DNA from: 66-474 sp051961995
GTDB taxonomy: Bacteria; Pseudomonadota; Gammaproteobacteria; Xanthomonadales; Rhodanobacteraceae
DNA: 45,748 bases
Assembly (NCBI GenBank): GCA_051961995.1
Contig: JBQCCR010000023.1
Location: forward strand, 1-45,748
Direction of reading: 5' to 3'
Part shown: positions 25,611 through 34,947 of the stretch, piece by piece
Layout of the letters: every line of letters starts with the position of its first letter
How positions within the stretch are numbered: the first letter of the stretch is position 1
Translations under genes and position numbers: made by a program
The notes under the pieces: model-generated
Databases searched by the model: none
What the model was told of the DNA's origin: nothing
What the model saw: only the letters and a program-made list of their open reading frames with translations

Positions 25611-26525
25611 ATGCGCACGCCACCCTTCACGCTTTCGCTGCTCGCACCGCGCAACTGGCCGGCCTGGTTCGGCGCAGGCGCGCTGCGGCTGCTGGTGCTG
25701 CTGCCGCATCGCGCCATCCTCGGCCTGGGCGCAGCCTTCGGCGGGCTGGTCGCGCCATTGCTGCGCGCCCGCCGGCATGTGGTCACGCGCAATCTGGAAC
25801 TGTGCTTCCCCGAACTCGACGAGGCCGCACGCGCCCAGTTGCGCTCGCAAGCCTTGCGCGACATGGGCGTGATGCTGGGCGAGTTCGCGCTCGGCTGGAT
25901 GGCTTCCGACCGCAAACTTTCGAAGCTGCCGGTACGTGTCGGCGGACTCGAGCATCTGCAGGCCGCGCGTGAAGCCGGCCGCGGCGTGCTGCTGGTCGGC
26001 GGACATTTCTCGCATCTGGAATTGTGCGCGCGATTGATCTCGCGGCAACTGCGGATCGCAGGCATGTACCGGCGCATGGATTCGGAAGTCTTCGAGTGGA
26101 TCGTGCTGCGCGCGCGGCTGGGTTATGCCGATACCATGTTCGACAAGGACGCGCTGCGTGCAACGGTGAAATACATGAAGCGCGGCGGCATCGTCTGGTA
26201 CGCGCCGGACCAGGACATGCGCGGCAAGGACAGCGTGTTCGCTCCGTTCTTCGGCATCCCCGCTTCAACGATCACCGCCACGCATCATCTTGCACGACTG
26301 TCGGGTGCGGCGGTGATTCCATTCTTCCACCGCCGGGAAGCCGGGGGCGGTTATGCGCTGCGTCTGGAAGCGCCCCTGGAGAATTTTCCGACCGCCGACG
26401 TCGTCGCCGACACCGCGCACATCAATGCGCTGATCGAACGCATGGTGCGCGAAGCACCCGCGCAGTACCTGTGGGCGCACAAGCGGTTCAAGACGCGGCC
26501 CCAGGGCGCACCGCCGGTGTACTGA
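25611..26525 (+). CDS. Lipid A secondary acyltransferase (LpxL/HtrB family)
   Basis: Transfers an acyl chain from acyl-ACP to Kdo-lipid A at the inner membrane. The 304-residue protein has an N-terminal hydrophobic anchor, the RHVVTRNLELCFPEL motif, the catalytic His-x4-Glu in GGHFSHLEL (His132, Glu137), MYRRMDSEVFEWIV and YAPDQDMRGKDSVFAPFFG. All are standard for the LpxL/LpxM family; chain length and position cannot be read from sequence. It is divergent from waaA, which makes the Kdo acceptor. The ATG at 25611 matches the family start. Confidence 0.92.
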   Translation: MRTPPFTLSLLAPRNWPAWFGAGALRLLVLLPHRAILGLGAAFGGLVAPLLRARRHVVTRNLELCFPELDEAARAQLRSQALRDMGVMLGEFALGWMASDRKLSKLPVRVGGLEHLQAAREAGRGVLLVGGHFSHLELCARLISRQLRIAGMYRRMDSEVFEWIVLRARLGYADTMFDKDALRATVKYMKRGGIVWYAPDQDMRGKDSVFAPFFGIPASTITATHHLARLSGAAVIPFFHRREAGGGYALRLEAPLENFPTADVVADTAHINALIERMVREAPAQYLWAHKRFKTRPQGAPPVY

Positions 26526-26571
26526 CCTGGAGGGAATGGAAAATGGAGAGAAGCAACGCCGCCGTGCGGTT

Positions 26572-26605
26572 TTACCGATTTCCGGTTTCCGGTTTCCGAT
26601 TTTCG
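26572..26605. repeat. TTTCCGG/CGATTTCC direct repeats at a gene end
   Basis: Three near-identical TTTCCGGTTTCCG-type units and a CGATTTTCGG unit overlap the glycosyltransferase 3' end and provide its last 12-13 codons. Confidence 0.6.
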
Positions 26606-27348
26606 GCCTTGCGCGCCTCAAACACCTTGGCGTACTTCAGGAACACATAGAACGCGCCGAGCACGCTGGCAACAAAGCCTGCCCAGCCGGACATGAAGTA
26701 GCGTTTGAAAATGTACTGGCGCAGGAAAAACACCGGCGGATACAGCACCATCATCACCCCGCTGAAGCGCTGCCTTTTCGCCAGCTTGTGCGCAACCATG
26801 CCGGACGAATAGCGGTTGATCTTTTCCACACGGGTTGCGATGTCGCCGTCGCCATCGTTGACGAAATCGGCGCGCCACAGTGTCTTCACCGGACCGTCCA
26901 CTTCGACCGCCGCGTGCACGGGCACTTCGTTCATGCGCCCGCGCCGGCGATCGAACAAGCGCAGATGGCCGTTGCGCCATGACCAGCGGCTCGGCACCGT
27001 CCAGAACATCCGCTCGCGCCGAGGCAGGCGGAACCCCGCGGCACGCGGATTCTCCAGCGCGCGCTCGATCACCTCGCGCGTGCCGGGCGAGAGCACTTCG
27101 TCCGCGTCGAGGTTCAAGATCCAGTCGTGGGAGGCCATGTCGTAGGCGCGCTGCTTCTGCGGGCCGTAATCGTCGAAGGGATGCACCGCCACGCGTGCAC
27201 CAAAGCGTTTGGCGATCTCCACCGTCGCATCGGTGGAACCCGAATCCAGCACCACGATCTCGTCGGCGAAATTCGCCGCGGCCAGGCAGCGCTCCAGCGT
27301 GCCGGCGTTGTTGAAGGTGATGATCACCAGCGAGAACTTCTCACGCAT
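26572..27348 (-). CDS. GT2 glycosyltransferase, WaaE/KdtX-like
   Basis: A 258-residue cytoplasmic glycosyltransferase family 2 protein, probably acting on LPS core. It starts SLVIITFNNAGTLERCL, has VLDSGSTDAT, FDDYGPQKQRAYD and the NLDADEVLSP metal motif, then a C-terminal hydrophobic stretch (FRRYIFKR-like FLRQYIFKRYFMSGW). This order matches WaaE, the heptose beta-1,4-glucosyltransferase of LPS. The last 13 residues (RKAENRKPETGNR) are encoded by TTTCCGGTTTCC-type direct repeats and resemble the tail on waaA. Its start overlaps the end of the O-antigen ligase-like gene by 8 bp, so they are co-translated. Confidence 0.88.
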   Translation of the reverse strand: MREKFSLVIITFNNAGTLERCLAAANFADEIVVLDSGSTDATVEIAKRFGARVAVHPFDDYGPQKQRAYDMASHDWILNLDADEVLSPGTREVIERALENPRAAGFRLPRRERMFWTVPSRWSWRNGHLRLFDRRRGRMNEVPVHAAVEVDGPVKTLWRADFVNDGDGDIATRVEKINRYSSGMVAHKLAKRQRFSGVMMVLYPPVFFLRQYIFKRYFMSGWAGFVASVLGAFYVFLKYAKVFEARKAENRKPETGNR

Positions 27349-28645
27349 GGCGCGACTCCATGCGCGTCAGCGGCGCCGAAGCGGCGGCCGACCCCGGCAA
27401 ATCCGCGTAAAGCGCGGCACACCATAGCGCCAGCAGCCACCAGAACAGCAGCCCCCACCACGCCGAATAAAACGCAAGATGGGTGTTGATCGGAAACACC
27501 ATCACGAACAGCGCAACGCCTGCAGGCCAGGCACGGAATCGCGCCGGCGCGCTGGCCCGGCGCCATGCGCGCACGGCCAGCACCGCGCCGATCAGCCATA
27601 GCGCCAAGCCGATCGCACCGGTGTCGTCCAGCACTTCCAGCACGATCTGGTGCGGATGGCAGGCGCCCTGCCCCGGACCGCACGCCTCGATCGTGAGAAA
27701 ACGATCACCGGGGCGCGCGTATTCCGGATAGGCGTAACGGAAATCGCGCACACCCACGCCGTTCAACGGATGCGCCGCGGCCATCCTCAATGCGGTGCGC
27801 CAGATGTCCGGCCGGCCGCTCATGGCAGCGTCCAGCGCCAGCGGCGAATCGTCGAAGGCCAGCAGCGTGCGCTGCATGCGCTGATCGAAGCGCGGCGAGG
27901 CTTTCCATGCGATGCCGACCGCTACCGCCACCAGCGCGCAGGCGCAAACGGTCCACGCCGCGAAGCGGACGGGCGATCCGGCTTCCCGCCACAAGCACGC
28001 CATCACCACCAGCGCATACATCAGCCATGCGGCGCGTTCGCCGGCCAGCAGGATCGGGCCGAGCAGGAACAACAGCGCCAAGACCAAACCTGTGCGACCA
28101 GAATGCTTGCGCGCGCTCCACGCCACGAACGGCGACAGCACTGCCAGCACCAGCCCGAGTTTCAGATCACCCGCGCCGAAGACCCCGGAGATGCGTTGTG
28201 CTTCGGCGTGTCCGCCGATGCTGAAGCCGGTCAGGATCTGCGTCCACGCATCCAGCGCCCACAGCGCGACGATCACGCCGATCGCCGCATACAACACGCG
28301 CACGCGCGACTCGCGGCGCACCGCAAAGCACACGTAATAGCCGAATGGCGCGAACCGGATGATCGCCGCAACCGTGCTCCAGCTCTTGCCGGGATGGATC
28401 GCGTCAAAGGCGGAGATCAGCGCGGCAGCGAAGTAGCACAACCACAGCGCGAGGAGGAGTTTCGCGCCGGCGTGTGCTTTCCAGGCAGCGCGAGAACGCG
28501 CGAAGAACAAGAGCGCGCCGAGCATGCAGACCAGCACAGCCAATTCGCTGGCGCGCCCGAACGGCAGCAGAAACACCACCGCGGCGATCGGCAGCAGCGG
28601 CGAGAGCAGCGCGGTCTTCAGTGGTGCGGGGAAAGGCATCGCCAA
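27341..28645 (-). CDS. O-antigen ligase / Wzy-type membrane protein
   Basis: A 434-residue polytopic membrane protein with about 11-12 helices. A large periplasmic loop near residues 270-330 carries GRPDIWRTALRMAAAHPLNGVGVRDF and then HPHQIVLEVLDDTGAIGL, the H-x-x-x-L-x-x-x-x-x-x-G signature of the Wzy_C (WaaL/RfaL) family. These proteins join a polyprenyl-linked glycan to lipid A-core or polymerise O-units; the two cannot be told apart here. The neighbouring genes are LPS core transferases, which favours a ligase role. The start could be 28645 or 28639. It lies 66 bp after the GT4 gene. Confidence 0.85.
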   Translation of the reverse strand: MAMPFPAPLKTALLSPLLPIAAVVFLLPFGRASELAVLVCMLGALLFFARSRAAWKAHAGAKLLLALWLCYFAAALISAFDAIHPGKSWSTVAAIIRFAPFGYYVCFAVRRESRVRVLYAAIGVIVALWALDAWTQILTGFSIGGHAEAQRISGVFGAGDLKLGLVLAVLSPFVAWSARKHSGRTGLVLALLFLLGPILLAGERAAWLMYALVVMACLWREAGSPVRFAAWTVCACALVAVAVGIAWKASPRFDQRMQRTLLAFDDSPLALDAAMSGRPDIWRTALRMAAAHPLNGVGVRDFRYAYPEYARPGDRFLTIEACGPGQGACHPHQIVLEVLDDTGAIGLALWLIGAVLAVRAWRRASAPARFRAWPAGVALFVMVFPINTHLAFYSAWWGLLFWWLLALWCAALYADLPGSAAASAPLTRMESRHA

Positions 28646-28711
28646 GCCTGGGTCAATCAGGCCGCGATTGTACGAGACCCGGTGCGGTCGCCGGTTGCCG
28701 ACTAACCCGAA

Positions 28712-29866
28712 TCAGGCCGCGACCAGATCCAGGTACAACTTCAGCGTCGCCTGCTGCATGTCGGCCAGGCGGTAGTTGCGCAGGGGCGCGATCGGCGGCG
28801 CCCGGCGCAACAGTTCGGCGGCGCGCTCGATCAGCTTCTCCATGTCCCCCACCGGCACGCGTCCGGCAGGATAAAGCTCTGCCAGCAACTCACCGACGCC
28901 GCCGTGCGCGTAGCCCAGCACCGGCCGGCACAGCGACAAGGCCTCCACCACGGTGCGACCGAAGCTCTCGGGCTTGTTGGACAACTGCAGGATCAGCGCG
29001 GAAGCGGCGAACACGTCGCGCACGTCGGCGCGCGGCGGCGTGAATACCACCGCGTCGTACACGCCGCGATCCTGCGCCAGCGCATGCAATTCCGCGAGAT
29101 ACGCTTCGCGGCCCTTCTCGATTGCGCCGAGCAGCAGCAACCGGGCCTCGACGCCGCGCGCGCGCAACCCGGCAAGCAGCGCGATCGCATCGGCGTGGCC
29201 TTTCAGGCGCGTGCCGCGCCCGGGCAGAGTCAGCAGCGGCGCACCGCCGAGCTGCGGGAAATCGGCAAAGAAACGCTGGCGCCACGCGTCGTCCGGACGG
29301 TAGCCATACGGAAATTCGTCCTGGTCAATGCCGCGCGGGATCACGGTCAATCGCGCCGGATTGGTCCCGGGATAATGGCTCAGCACGAAATCGCGTACGG
29401 TCTGCGACACCACGATCACGCGCTCGCCGCGGGTCATGATGCGGCTGTAGCTGCCCGGCGAATTCAGCCCGTGCACGGTGGTGACGAAATGCGGACGCGG
29501 GCGCATGCCGCGCAGCGCCAGCCAGCCCATCCACGCCGGCAGGCGGGAACGTGCGTGCACGATATCGGGATGGAGTTCCTCGATCAGCTTGCGCAGCGGC
29601 GGCACGTGACGCAACGTGCGCAGCGATTTGCGGCCGAGATCCATCGGTACGTGTTCGCTGCCTTCGGCCTGCAGCCGCGGCACCATCCGTCCGCCGGCGG
29701 ACACCACCACCGAGCGATGTCCTGCCGCGACCAGCGCGCGCGCGACTTCCAGCGCGGAACGCTCGGCACCGCCGTTCTCCAGCGCAGGCAGCAGCTGGAG
29801 CACGGTCAACGGTCGGCTGGCGGGCTGATCGTGCATCGTCCTGAATGCTGCGGCTGCCTGATACAT
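28712..29866 (-). CDS. GT4-family glycosyltransferase
   Basis: About 384 residues. The N-terminal Rossmann domain has VLQLLPALENGGAERSALEVA, the glycine-rich acceptor-side loop of GT-B transferases, and HPDIVHARSRLPAWMGWLA. The C-terminal donor domain has LTLPGRGTRLKGHADAI and the E-x7-E motif in NKPESFGRTVVEALSLCRPV. Retaining transfer from a nucleotide sugar is expected; donor and acceptor are unknown. I chose the ATG at 29866 (AGAAG 7 bp upstream), with 29836 as an alternative. Gene order suggests LPS or surface glycan assembly with the two genes downstream. Confidence 0.85.
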   Translation of the reverse strand: MYQAAAAFRTMHDQPASRPLTVLQLLPALENGGAERSALEVARALVAAGHRSVVVSAGGRMVPRLQAEGSEHVPMDLGRKSLRTLRHVPPLRKLIEELHPDIVHARSRLPAWMGWLALRGMRPRPHFVTTVHGLNSPGSYSRIMTRGERVIVVSQTVRDFVLSHYPGTNPARLTVIPRGIDQDEFPYGYRPDDAWRQRFFADFPQLGGAPLLTLPGRGTRLKGHADAIALLAGLRARGVEARLLLLGAIEKGREAYLAELHALAQDRGVYDAVVFTPPRADVRDVFAASALILQLSNKPESFGRTVVEALSLCRPVLGYAHGGVGELLAELYPAGRVPVGDMEKLIERAAELLRRAPPIAPLRNYRLADMQQATLKLYLDLVAA

Positions 29867-29963
29867 GCGCGAGCTTCTAGCAAGAATTACGCCTTCAATA
29901 CGCACGGCACGAATGAGTGCGGGCGCGTGCGCGAACGGAGATTTCCGGCAGAAGTGGCGGGGT

Positions 29964-30167
29964 TCAATCCTTGAGTACGAACACCGCGCCGCAGTACGGA
30001 CACTGCGATTCGCCGCCATCCGCCTCGATCGGCAGGTAGATGCGCGGATGCGAATTCCACAGCGCCATTTCCGGCAGCGGGCACGACAACGGCAGTTGCG
30101 CGCGCGTGACCTCGTAACGACGTTGCGCGTTGGCCGGCTCGGCGGAATGGACGGCTGGGCTGCTCAT
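29964..30167 (-). CDS. Zinc-finger (zf-CHCC) protein
   Basis: A 67-residue protein with SCPLPEMALWNSHPRIYLPI and a C-terminal CPYCGAVFVLKD. The Cys, His and paired Cys make the zf-CHCC zinc site, as in the C-terminal part of mitochondrial complex I NDUFS6. Bacterial stand-alone versions are common in proteobacteria and their function is unknown. ATG 30167 gives the usual length. It lies between yceI-like and GT4 genes on the same strand, 49 and 97 bp away. Confidence 0.85.
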   Translation of the reverse strand: MSSPAVHSAEPANAQRRYEVTRAQLPLSCPLPEMALWNSHPRIYLPIEADGGESQCPYCGAVFVLKD

Positions 30168-30216
30168 GGCTTGATCGGTCGGCGGAAAGCGACATTCTAG
30201 CTGACTCGCCGCGGGC

Positions 30217-30831
30217 TCACTTGCCTGCCTGTTCCAGCGGCAGCAGCTTGGTTTCGTAAGCGTGCGATTCGATTGCCTCGGCGGTGATCGTGACCCGCAG
30301 CGCGTCGCCGACCATCGGCACGCCATAACCCACCCCGAACGTGCTGCGATCGAACGTCGTGCTGCCGCCGAAACCCAGCGCCGGTGCTTCGATCATCGGA
30401 TAGCTGCCCGATTTGTTCAGGGTGACATCCAGCGTCACCGGGCGGGTCACGCCATGCACCGTCAGTTGGCCCTCGACCTTGAACCCGTGCTCGCCTGCAG
30501 GCTTGACCTTGCTGCTGACGAACGTGATCTGCGGATATCGCCGGGCGTCCAGATACGCCGGACCCAGCAATTGCCTGTCCAGTGCCGGCACATGCGTATG
30601 CAGGCCCGATACCGGAATGCTGACGCGAATGGACGACTTTGCCGGATGCTCCGCGTCATAGATGAGCGTGCCGTTCACCTGATCGAACTGGCCGCTGGGA
30701 TGCGAATAGCCCAGGTGATCCCACGAAAACAGCACCTGGGTATGGCTCGGATCGAGCGTGTAGCGCACGGGCGCGGCGATGCTCGACGCACTCGCACCGA
30801 GCAAGGCGAGGGACAGGGCGAAGGCTCTCAT
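30217..30831 (-). CDS. YceI-family periplasmic protein
   Basis: A 204-residue secreted lipocalin-like protein. The signal peptide ends after SSIAA, and the mature protein starts PVRYTLDPSHTQVLFSWDHLGYSH, the YceI hallmark. It continues with ITFVSSKV, VEGQLTVHGVTRPVTLDV and STFGVGYGVPMVGDALRVTI. YceI proteins bind isoprenoid or other lipids; in some bacteria they are induced by alkaline or osmotic stress. A GGAGAAC ribosome site precedes the ATG at 30831. It is divergent from the ELM1-family gene. Confidence 0.92.
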   Translation of the reverse strand: MRAFALSLALLGASASSIAAPVRYTLDPSHTQVLFSWDHLGYSHPSGQFDQVNGTLIYDAEHPAKSSIRVSIPVSGLHTHVPALDRQLLGPAYLDARRYPQITFVSSKVKPAGEHGFKVEGQLTVHGVTRPVTLDVTLNKSGSYPMIEAPALGFGGSTTFDRSTFGVGYGVPMVGDALRVTITAEAIESHAYETKLLPLEQAGK

Positions 30832-30929
30832 GGTGTTCTCCTTGGTTCAGATCCGGTGCGCGCGGGTGCGGAACTGTGAGATAACGCGCGTCACTGATCA
30901 ACTGACGAAACGGGCGGGCAAATTTCGAC

Positions 30930-31886
30930 ATGCGTGAAGCGTGGGTCATCACCGATGGCGCGGCCGGCAACGAACGCCAGGCGCTGGCGCTGGCGCAGGC
31001 GCTGGACGCGCCCGCGCGCGTGCTGCACTTGCCATTGCGCGCACCGTGGGCGTGGTCCGCGCCGCGCAAGCTGCCCGGTGGGCGATTGGCCCTCTCCGCA
31101 CGCGATCGCGCGCACTTCGCACCGCCCTGGCCCGGCCTGGCGATCGGCTGCGGACGTCACGCAGCCTTGTTGACGCGGCTGCTGCGCGAGATCTCGGGCC
31201 GCAAGACTTTCAGCGTGCAGATCCTCGATCCGCGCGTGGACACGCGGCATTGGGATGCGGTGATTGCGCCGCGCCACGATGGCCTGCGCGGCGCAAACGT
31301 GCTCGAGACGCTGGGCTCGTTGAATCCGATTGACGACGCGTGGCTGGCCGAAGGCCGCGAGGCCTTCGCGCATTTCGCGCAATTGCCGCAGCCGCGGATC
31401 GCGCTACTGATCGGTGGGCCGCGGCGCGGCGTTCTCTTCGATGAGGCTTACGCGCATGCCTTGGCCGAAGCCGTCGCCGCGCGCGTGCAGCGCGAAAGCG
31501 GCAGCCTGCTGGCGAGCATTTCGCGTCGCACGCCACGGGCGTTTGCGCAGATCGTGCGCGAGAGGCTCGCGCGCCTGCCGGGTGTGTTCCGGGACGGCGA
31601 AGCCGACGGCCCGAATCCGTATCCCGGCCTGCTCGGCTGGGCCGATGCCATCGTGGTGACGCCGGATTCGGTCAACATGCTTTCCGAAGCCGCCGCGGTG
31701 GGCGTGCCGGTGCACACGGTGGTCAGCGCACCACTGCCGGACAAGCTCGCGCGTTTCCATGCCGCCTTGCGCGAGCGCGGTTCGTTGCACGATCTGGATG
31801 CGCAGGCCACGCGCGCCACCGCGCCGCTGCGCGAAACCGCACCGGTGGCGGCGCGGATACGAGAGTGGATGGCCGAGCGCGCGTAG
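30930..31886 (+). CDS. ELM1/GtrOC1-family protein (DUF1022)
   Basis: A 318-residue protein of the family named for plant ELM1, which recruits the mitochondrial fission dynamin. The bacterial members have a GT-B-like architecture and an unknown role. Visible family parts are AWVITDGAAGNERQALALA at the start, GCGRHAALLTRLL, RHDGLRGANVLETLGSLN and TPDSVNMLSEAAAVGVPVH near the end, which resembles a nucleotide-sugar site. Its neighbours include LPS genes, so a role in envelope glycan assembly is possible but only suggested. It is convergent with glnE. Confidence 0.85.
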   Translation: MREAWVITDGAAGNERQALALAQALDAPARVLHLPLRAPWAWSAPRKLPGGRLALSARDRAHFAPPWPGLAIGCGRHAALLTRLLREISGRKTFSVQILDPRVDTRHWDAVIAPRHDGLRGANVLETLGSLNPIDDAWLAEGREAFAHFAQLPQPRIALLIGGPRRGVLFDEAYAHALAEAVAARVQRESGSLLASISRRTPRAFAQIVRERLARLPGVFRDGEADGPNPYPGLLGWADAIVVTPDSVNMLSEAAAVGVPVHTVVSAPLPDKLARFHAALRERGSLHDLDAQATRATAPLRETAPVAARIREWMAERA

Positions 31887-31973
31887 GGGCCGCCTGCCCG
31901 TGCCCGATCAAACACCATCTTCGTTCAACTCTCCGTCGAGGCGAGGGCTTCAGCGTTGCGAGTACGCTCGCTT

Positions 31974-34820
31974 CTACACCGGCGCTTCAAAATCGAACCC
32001 CGCCTCGCGCGCGATGCGCAGCACCTGCGCGCTGGTTTCCGCCAGCTCCGCATCGAGTTCGACCACGCGCGGCCGCGCCTCCAGCGTGCAGTTCAGTGCA
32101 CGCGCGAGCAGCGCCGCATGCGCTTCCAGCAACTCCTGGGCGTGGCGTTCGGGCAGCACGCCTGCCGCTGCGCAGGCGGCGATCAGGCCGGGCGTGTCGG
32201 TCGCCGCAGCCACGCCGTGATGCGCGCCGGCGTAGCTCAACACCAGGCCTTGCAGCAGAAATTCGATATCCAGCAGACCGCCCGCGCCCTGTTTGAGATC
32301 GAAGCGCGACGCATCGGAACGGTCGCGCTCGGCGCGCCACTGCGCGCGCATTTTCAAAAGTTCCGCAACGATCCGCGCCGGGTCGCGCGGCAGCGACAGC
32401 AGCGCAGCGCGCTCACTTTCGAAGGCCGCGCGCAGGCCTGTGTCGCCCGCGATCGCGCGTGCACGCACCAGCGCCTGATGTTCCCAGGTCCAGGCGCGCT
32501 CGCGCTGGTAATCCACGAACGCCGGCAGACTCGCCACCAGCAGCCCCTTGCTGCCATCCGGGCGCAAGCGCGTGTCAATCTCGTACAGCCGCCCGGCGCG
32601 GATCGGCGTGGACAGCCAGTGCACGACACGCTGCGCGAGCCGCGCATACCAACGCGAACCTTCCAGTGGGCGCGCGCCATCGCTGGTTTCCGCGCCACGC
32701 GCCGCGTCGTAGATGAACACCAGGTCGAGGTCGGAGGCGAAACCCAGCTCGGCGCCGCCGAGGCTGCCGTAGCCAAGCACGGCGAATCCGGAATCTCCGC
32801 CGGGAAGGCTCCCGTGCTGCACGATCAATTCGCGCCGCGCCAGTTCCAGCACCGCGCCGACCACCGCGGCCGCGGCCAGCGCGAGCCGTCGCGCGGTCAG
32901 CACCGCGTCGGCATGGTCGTCGCGCAACGCGAGTCCGGCACGCAGCGCGAAACTGTCGCGCCATTCGGCGAGGGCACTCAACGTTTCTTCCGGATCGCCG
33001 GCGTGCGCAGCCAGCAGACCCGCCAGCTCGCGCTCGACCTCCGCTTCGCCCTGCGGCAGGTGCTCGAGACGAGGATCCAGCACATCATCCAGCAGCAGCG
33101 GTTGGGCGATCACGCGTTGTGCCAGCCATACCTGCTCGGCGCACAAGCGCGCCAGCCGCGTGCGCGCAGCCGGATGTTCTTCCAGCAGGGCGAGATAGGC
33201 CGATCGCCGCGCGATGGCCTGCACCAGCTTGCACAGGTTCACCAGCGCGCGCGTGGGTGCGGAGGTCGCGCGCGCTGCTTCGATCAGCAGCGGAACCAGG
33301 TGTTCGACGCGCTGGGTCGCGCGTGCGGACAAGCCACGAAGGTTCGCCACCTGCGCGAGCGCGCCGGCGGCTTCGCCGGCCGGTTCGAACCCGGCTTGCG
33401 CCAGCCCTTCCACATCCGGCGCACCCGTGCGTGCGCCCTGCCACGCCGACACGCTTTGCTGCGACGCTACGGAAGCTTCGTCGCGCGCCTGCGGCAACAG
33501 CACCGCGGCGAAGACTTCCGCAACCTTTGCACGATGCGCATCCAATTGCGCGCACAACGCGTTCCAGTCCGCGGCGCAGAAAGTGGCTGCAAGCCGCGCG
33601 CGGACCAGCGGATCACCCGGCACCGCGTGGGTTTGCTGGTCGGCAAACATCTGCACGCGGTTCTCCAGCCGGCGCAGGAACACGTACGCCTCGCGCAACG
33701 CGTTCGCGCGCGCCGCCGGGAGATAACCGCGGCGCGTGCAGGCCGCCAGTGCCGGCAGAAGGCCGTGCACGCGAAGTGCCGGATCACGGCCGCCGCGGAT
33801 CAACTGCTGCAACTGCACGATGAATTCGATTTCGCGGATGCCGCCGGGACCGAGCTTCAGGTGTTCGGCCAGGTCACGACGCGCCACCTCGGCGTCGATC
33901 AGCGCCTTCATCTCGCGCAAACCCGCCAAGGCCGTGTAATCGAAGTAGCGCCGGTACACGAATGGGCGCAGCAGATCGAGCAGGCGTTTGCCCGCCGCGA
34001 TATCGCCGGCGACCGGGCGCGCCTTGATCCACGCGTAACGTTCCCAGTCGCGACCTTCGCGTTGGTAATACTGCTCCATCGCCGCGAACGACACCGCCAC
34101 CGGTCCGGCTTCGCCGAACGGACGCAGGCGCAGGTCCACGCGGGCGGCGATGCCATCCTCGCTGGATTCGTTCAGCAGCCGTACGAATTCGCGCGCCACG
34201 CGCGCAAAAAATTCGGCATTGTCCAGCGCCCGCGCGCCGTCGGTTTCACCGGCTTCCGGAAACGCGAGGATCAAATCCACGTCGGAAGAAAAGTTGAGCT
34301 CGCCGCCGCCCAGCTTGCCCAGCGCCATCACGATCAAGGCCTGCCTCTCGCCTTGCGCGTTGCGCGGAGTCCCGTAGCGCGCGCGCATGCGCGTTTCCGC
34401 GTGGCGCAGGGCCGCGGCAATCAGGGTTTCATACAGCGCGGTGGTGCCGCTCAGCGTATCGGAAAGATCGTCCAGCCCGTTCACGTCGCGAAACACCAGC
34501 CGCAGCGCCTCGGCGCGGCGGAAGCGGCGCAGCCGCGCCGGCAGGTCTTCGCCATCGTTCAGCAGGATCGAGGCTTGCGCGGAAGCCGGCCCCGGGTCAC
34601 GCAACCGCTCCAGACCCGCGGCTCCGAGCAGGGCGGGCTCGCGGCGCAGCGCTTCGTACGCGAAATCGCTGGCGAGCAACAGCTTGCGCAGGCGCTCGGT
34701 CACGCCGGCATCGTCATGAACGCGCACGCCCGCCGCGCGGCAGCATTCGACCAGTTCGGCGTAACGCGCATCGGCCAGGGCGGTCAACGCGAGCGGGGGG
34801 ATGTGCGTTGCGGTCGTCAT
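31974..34820 (-). CDS. glnE: Glutamine synthetase adenylyltransferase/deadenylylase
   Basis: Controls glutamine synthetase by adding and removing AMP in response to PII and glutamine. The 948-residue protein has two nucleotidyltransferase domains, as in E. coli GlnE. The first motif is LGKLGGGELNFSSDVDLI (deadenylylation side) and the second is GYGSLGGAELGFASDLDLVF (adenylylation side), each with the D-x-D metal pair. Two GlnE helical domains follow each. ATG 34820 gives full length. An unusually long open frame runs antisense to it but has no protein-like features. Confidence 0.96.
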   Translation of the reverse strand: MTTATHIPPLALTALADARYAELVECCRAAGVRVHDDAGVTERLRKLLLASDFAYEALRREPALLGAAGLERLRDPGPASAQASILLNDGEDLPARLRRFRRAEALRLVFRDVNGLDDLSDTLSGTTALYETLIAAALRHAETRMRARYGTPRNAQGERQALIVMALGKLGGGELNFSSDVDLILAFPEAGETDGARALDNAEFFARVAREFVRLLNESSEDGIAARVDLRLRPFGEAGPVAVSFAAMEQYYQREGRDWERYAWIKARPVAGDIAAGKRLLDLLRPFVYRRYFDYTALAGLREMKALIDAEVARRDLAEHLKLGPGGIREIEFIVQLQQLIRGGRDPALRVHGLLPALAACTRRGYLPAARANALREAYVFLRRLENRVQMFADQQTHAVPGDPLVRARLAATFCAADWNALCAQLDAHRAKVAEVFAAVLLPQARDEASVASQQSVSAWQGARTGAPDVEGLAQAGFEPAGEAAGALAQVANLRGLSARATQRVEHLVPLLIEAARATSAPTRALVNLCKLVQAIARRSAYLALLEEHPAARTRLARLCAEQVWLAQRVIAQPLLLDDVLDPRLEHLPQGEAEVERELAGLLAAHAGDPEETLSALAEWRDSFALRAGLALRDDHADAVLTARRLALAAAAVVGAVLELARRELIVQHGSLPGGDSGFAVLGYGSLGGAELGFASDLDLVFIYDAARGAETSDGARPLEGSRWYARLAQRVVHWLSTPIRAGRLYEIDTRLRPDGSKGLLVASLPAFVDYQRERAWTWEHQALVRARAIAGDTGLRAAFESERAALLSLPRDPARIVAELLKMRAQWRAERDRSDASRFDLKQGAGGLLDIEFLLQGLVLSYAGAHHGVAAATDTPGLIAACAAAGVLPERHAQELLEAHAALLARALNCTLEARPRVVELDAELAETSAQVLRIAREAGFDFEAPV

Positions 34821-34947
34821 CGGCGGATTATGCCGGGCGCGACGTTCCGGCCGGGCACAAACACGGCATTCATCTCGGCTCGGTTACATTCGCCGCCCGC
34901 TTCAGTCAAGGGTGCCGGCGCGCGCCGTACGGCACCCAAAAGCGTCT

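Noticed and set aside
33375..33400. GGTTCGAACCC looks like a tRNA T-arm
   Set aside because: It lies inside glnE and there is no acceptor stem or anticodon arm around it.
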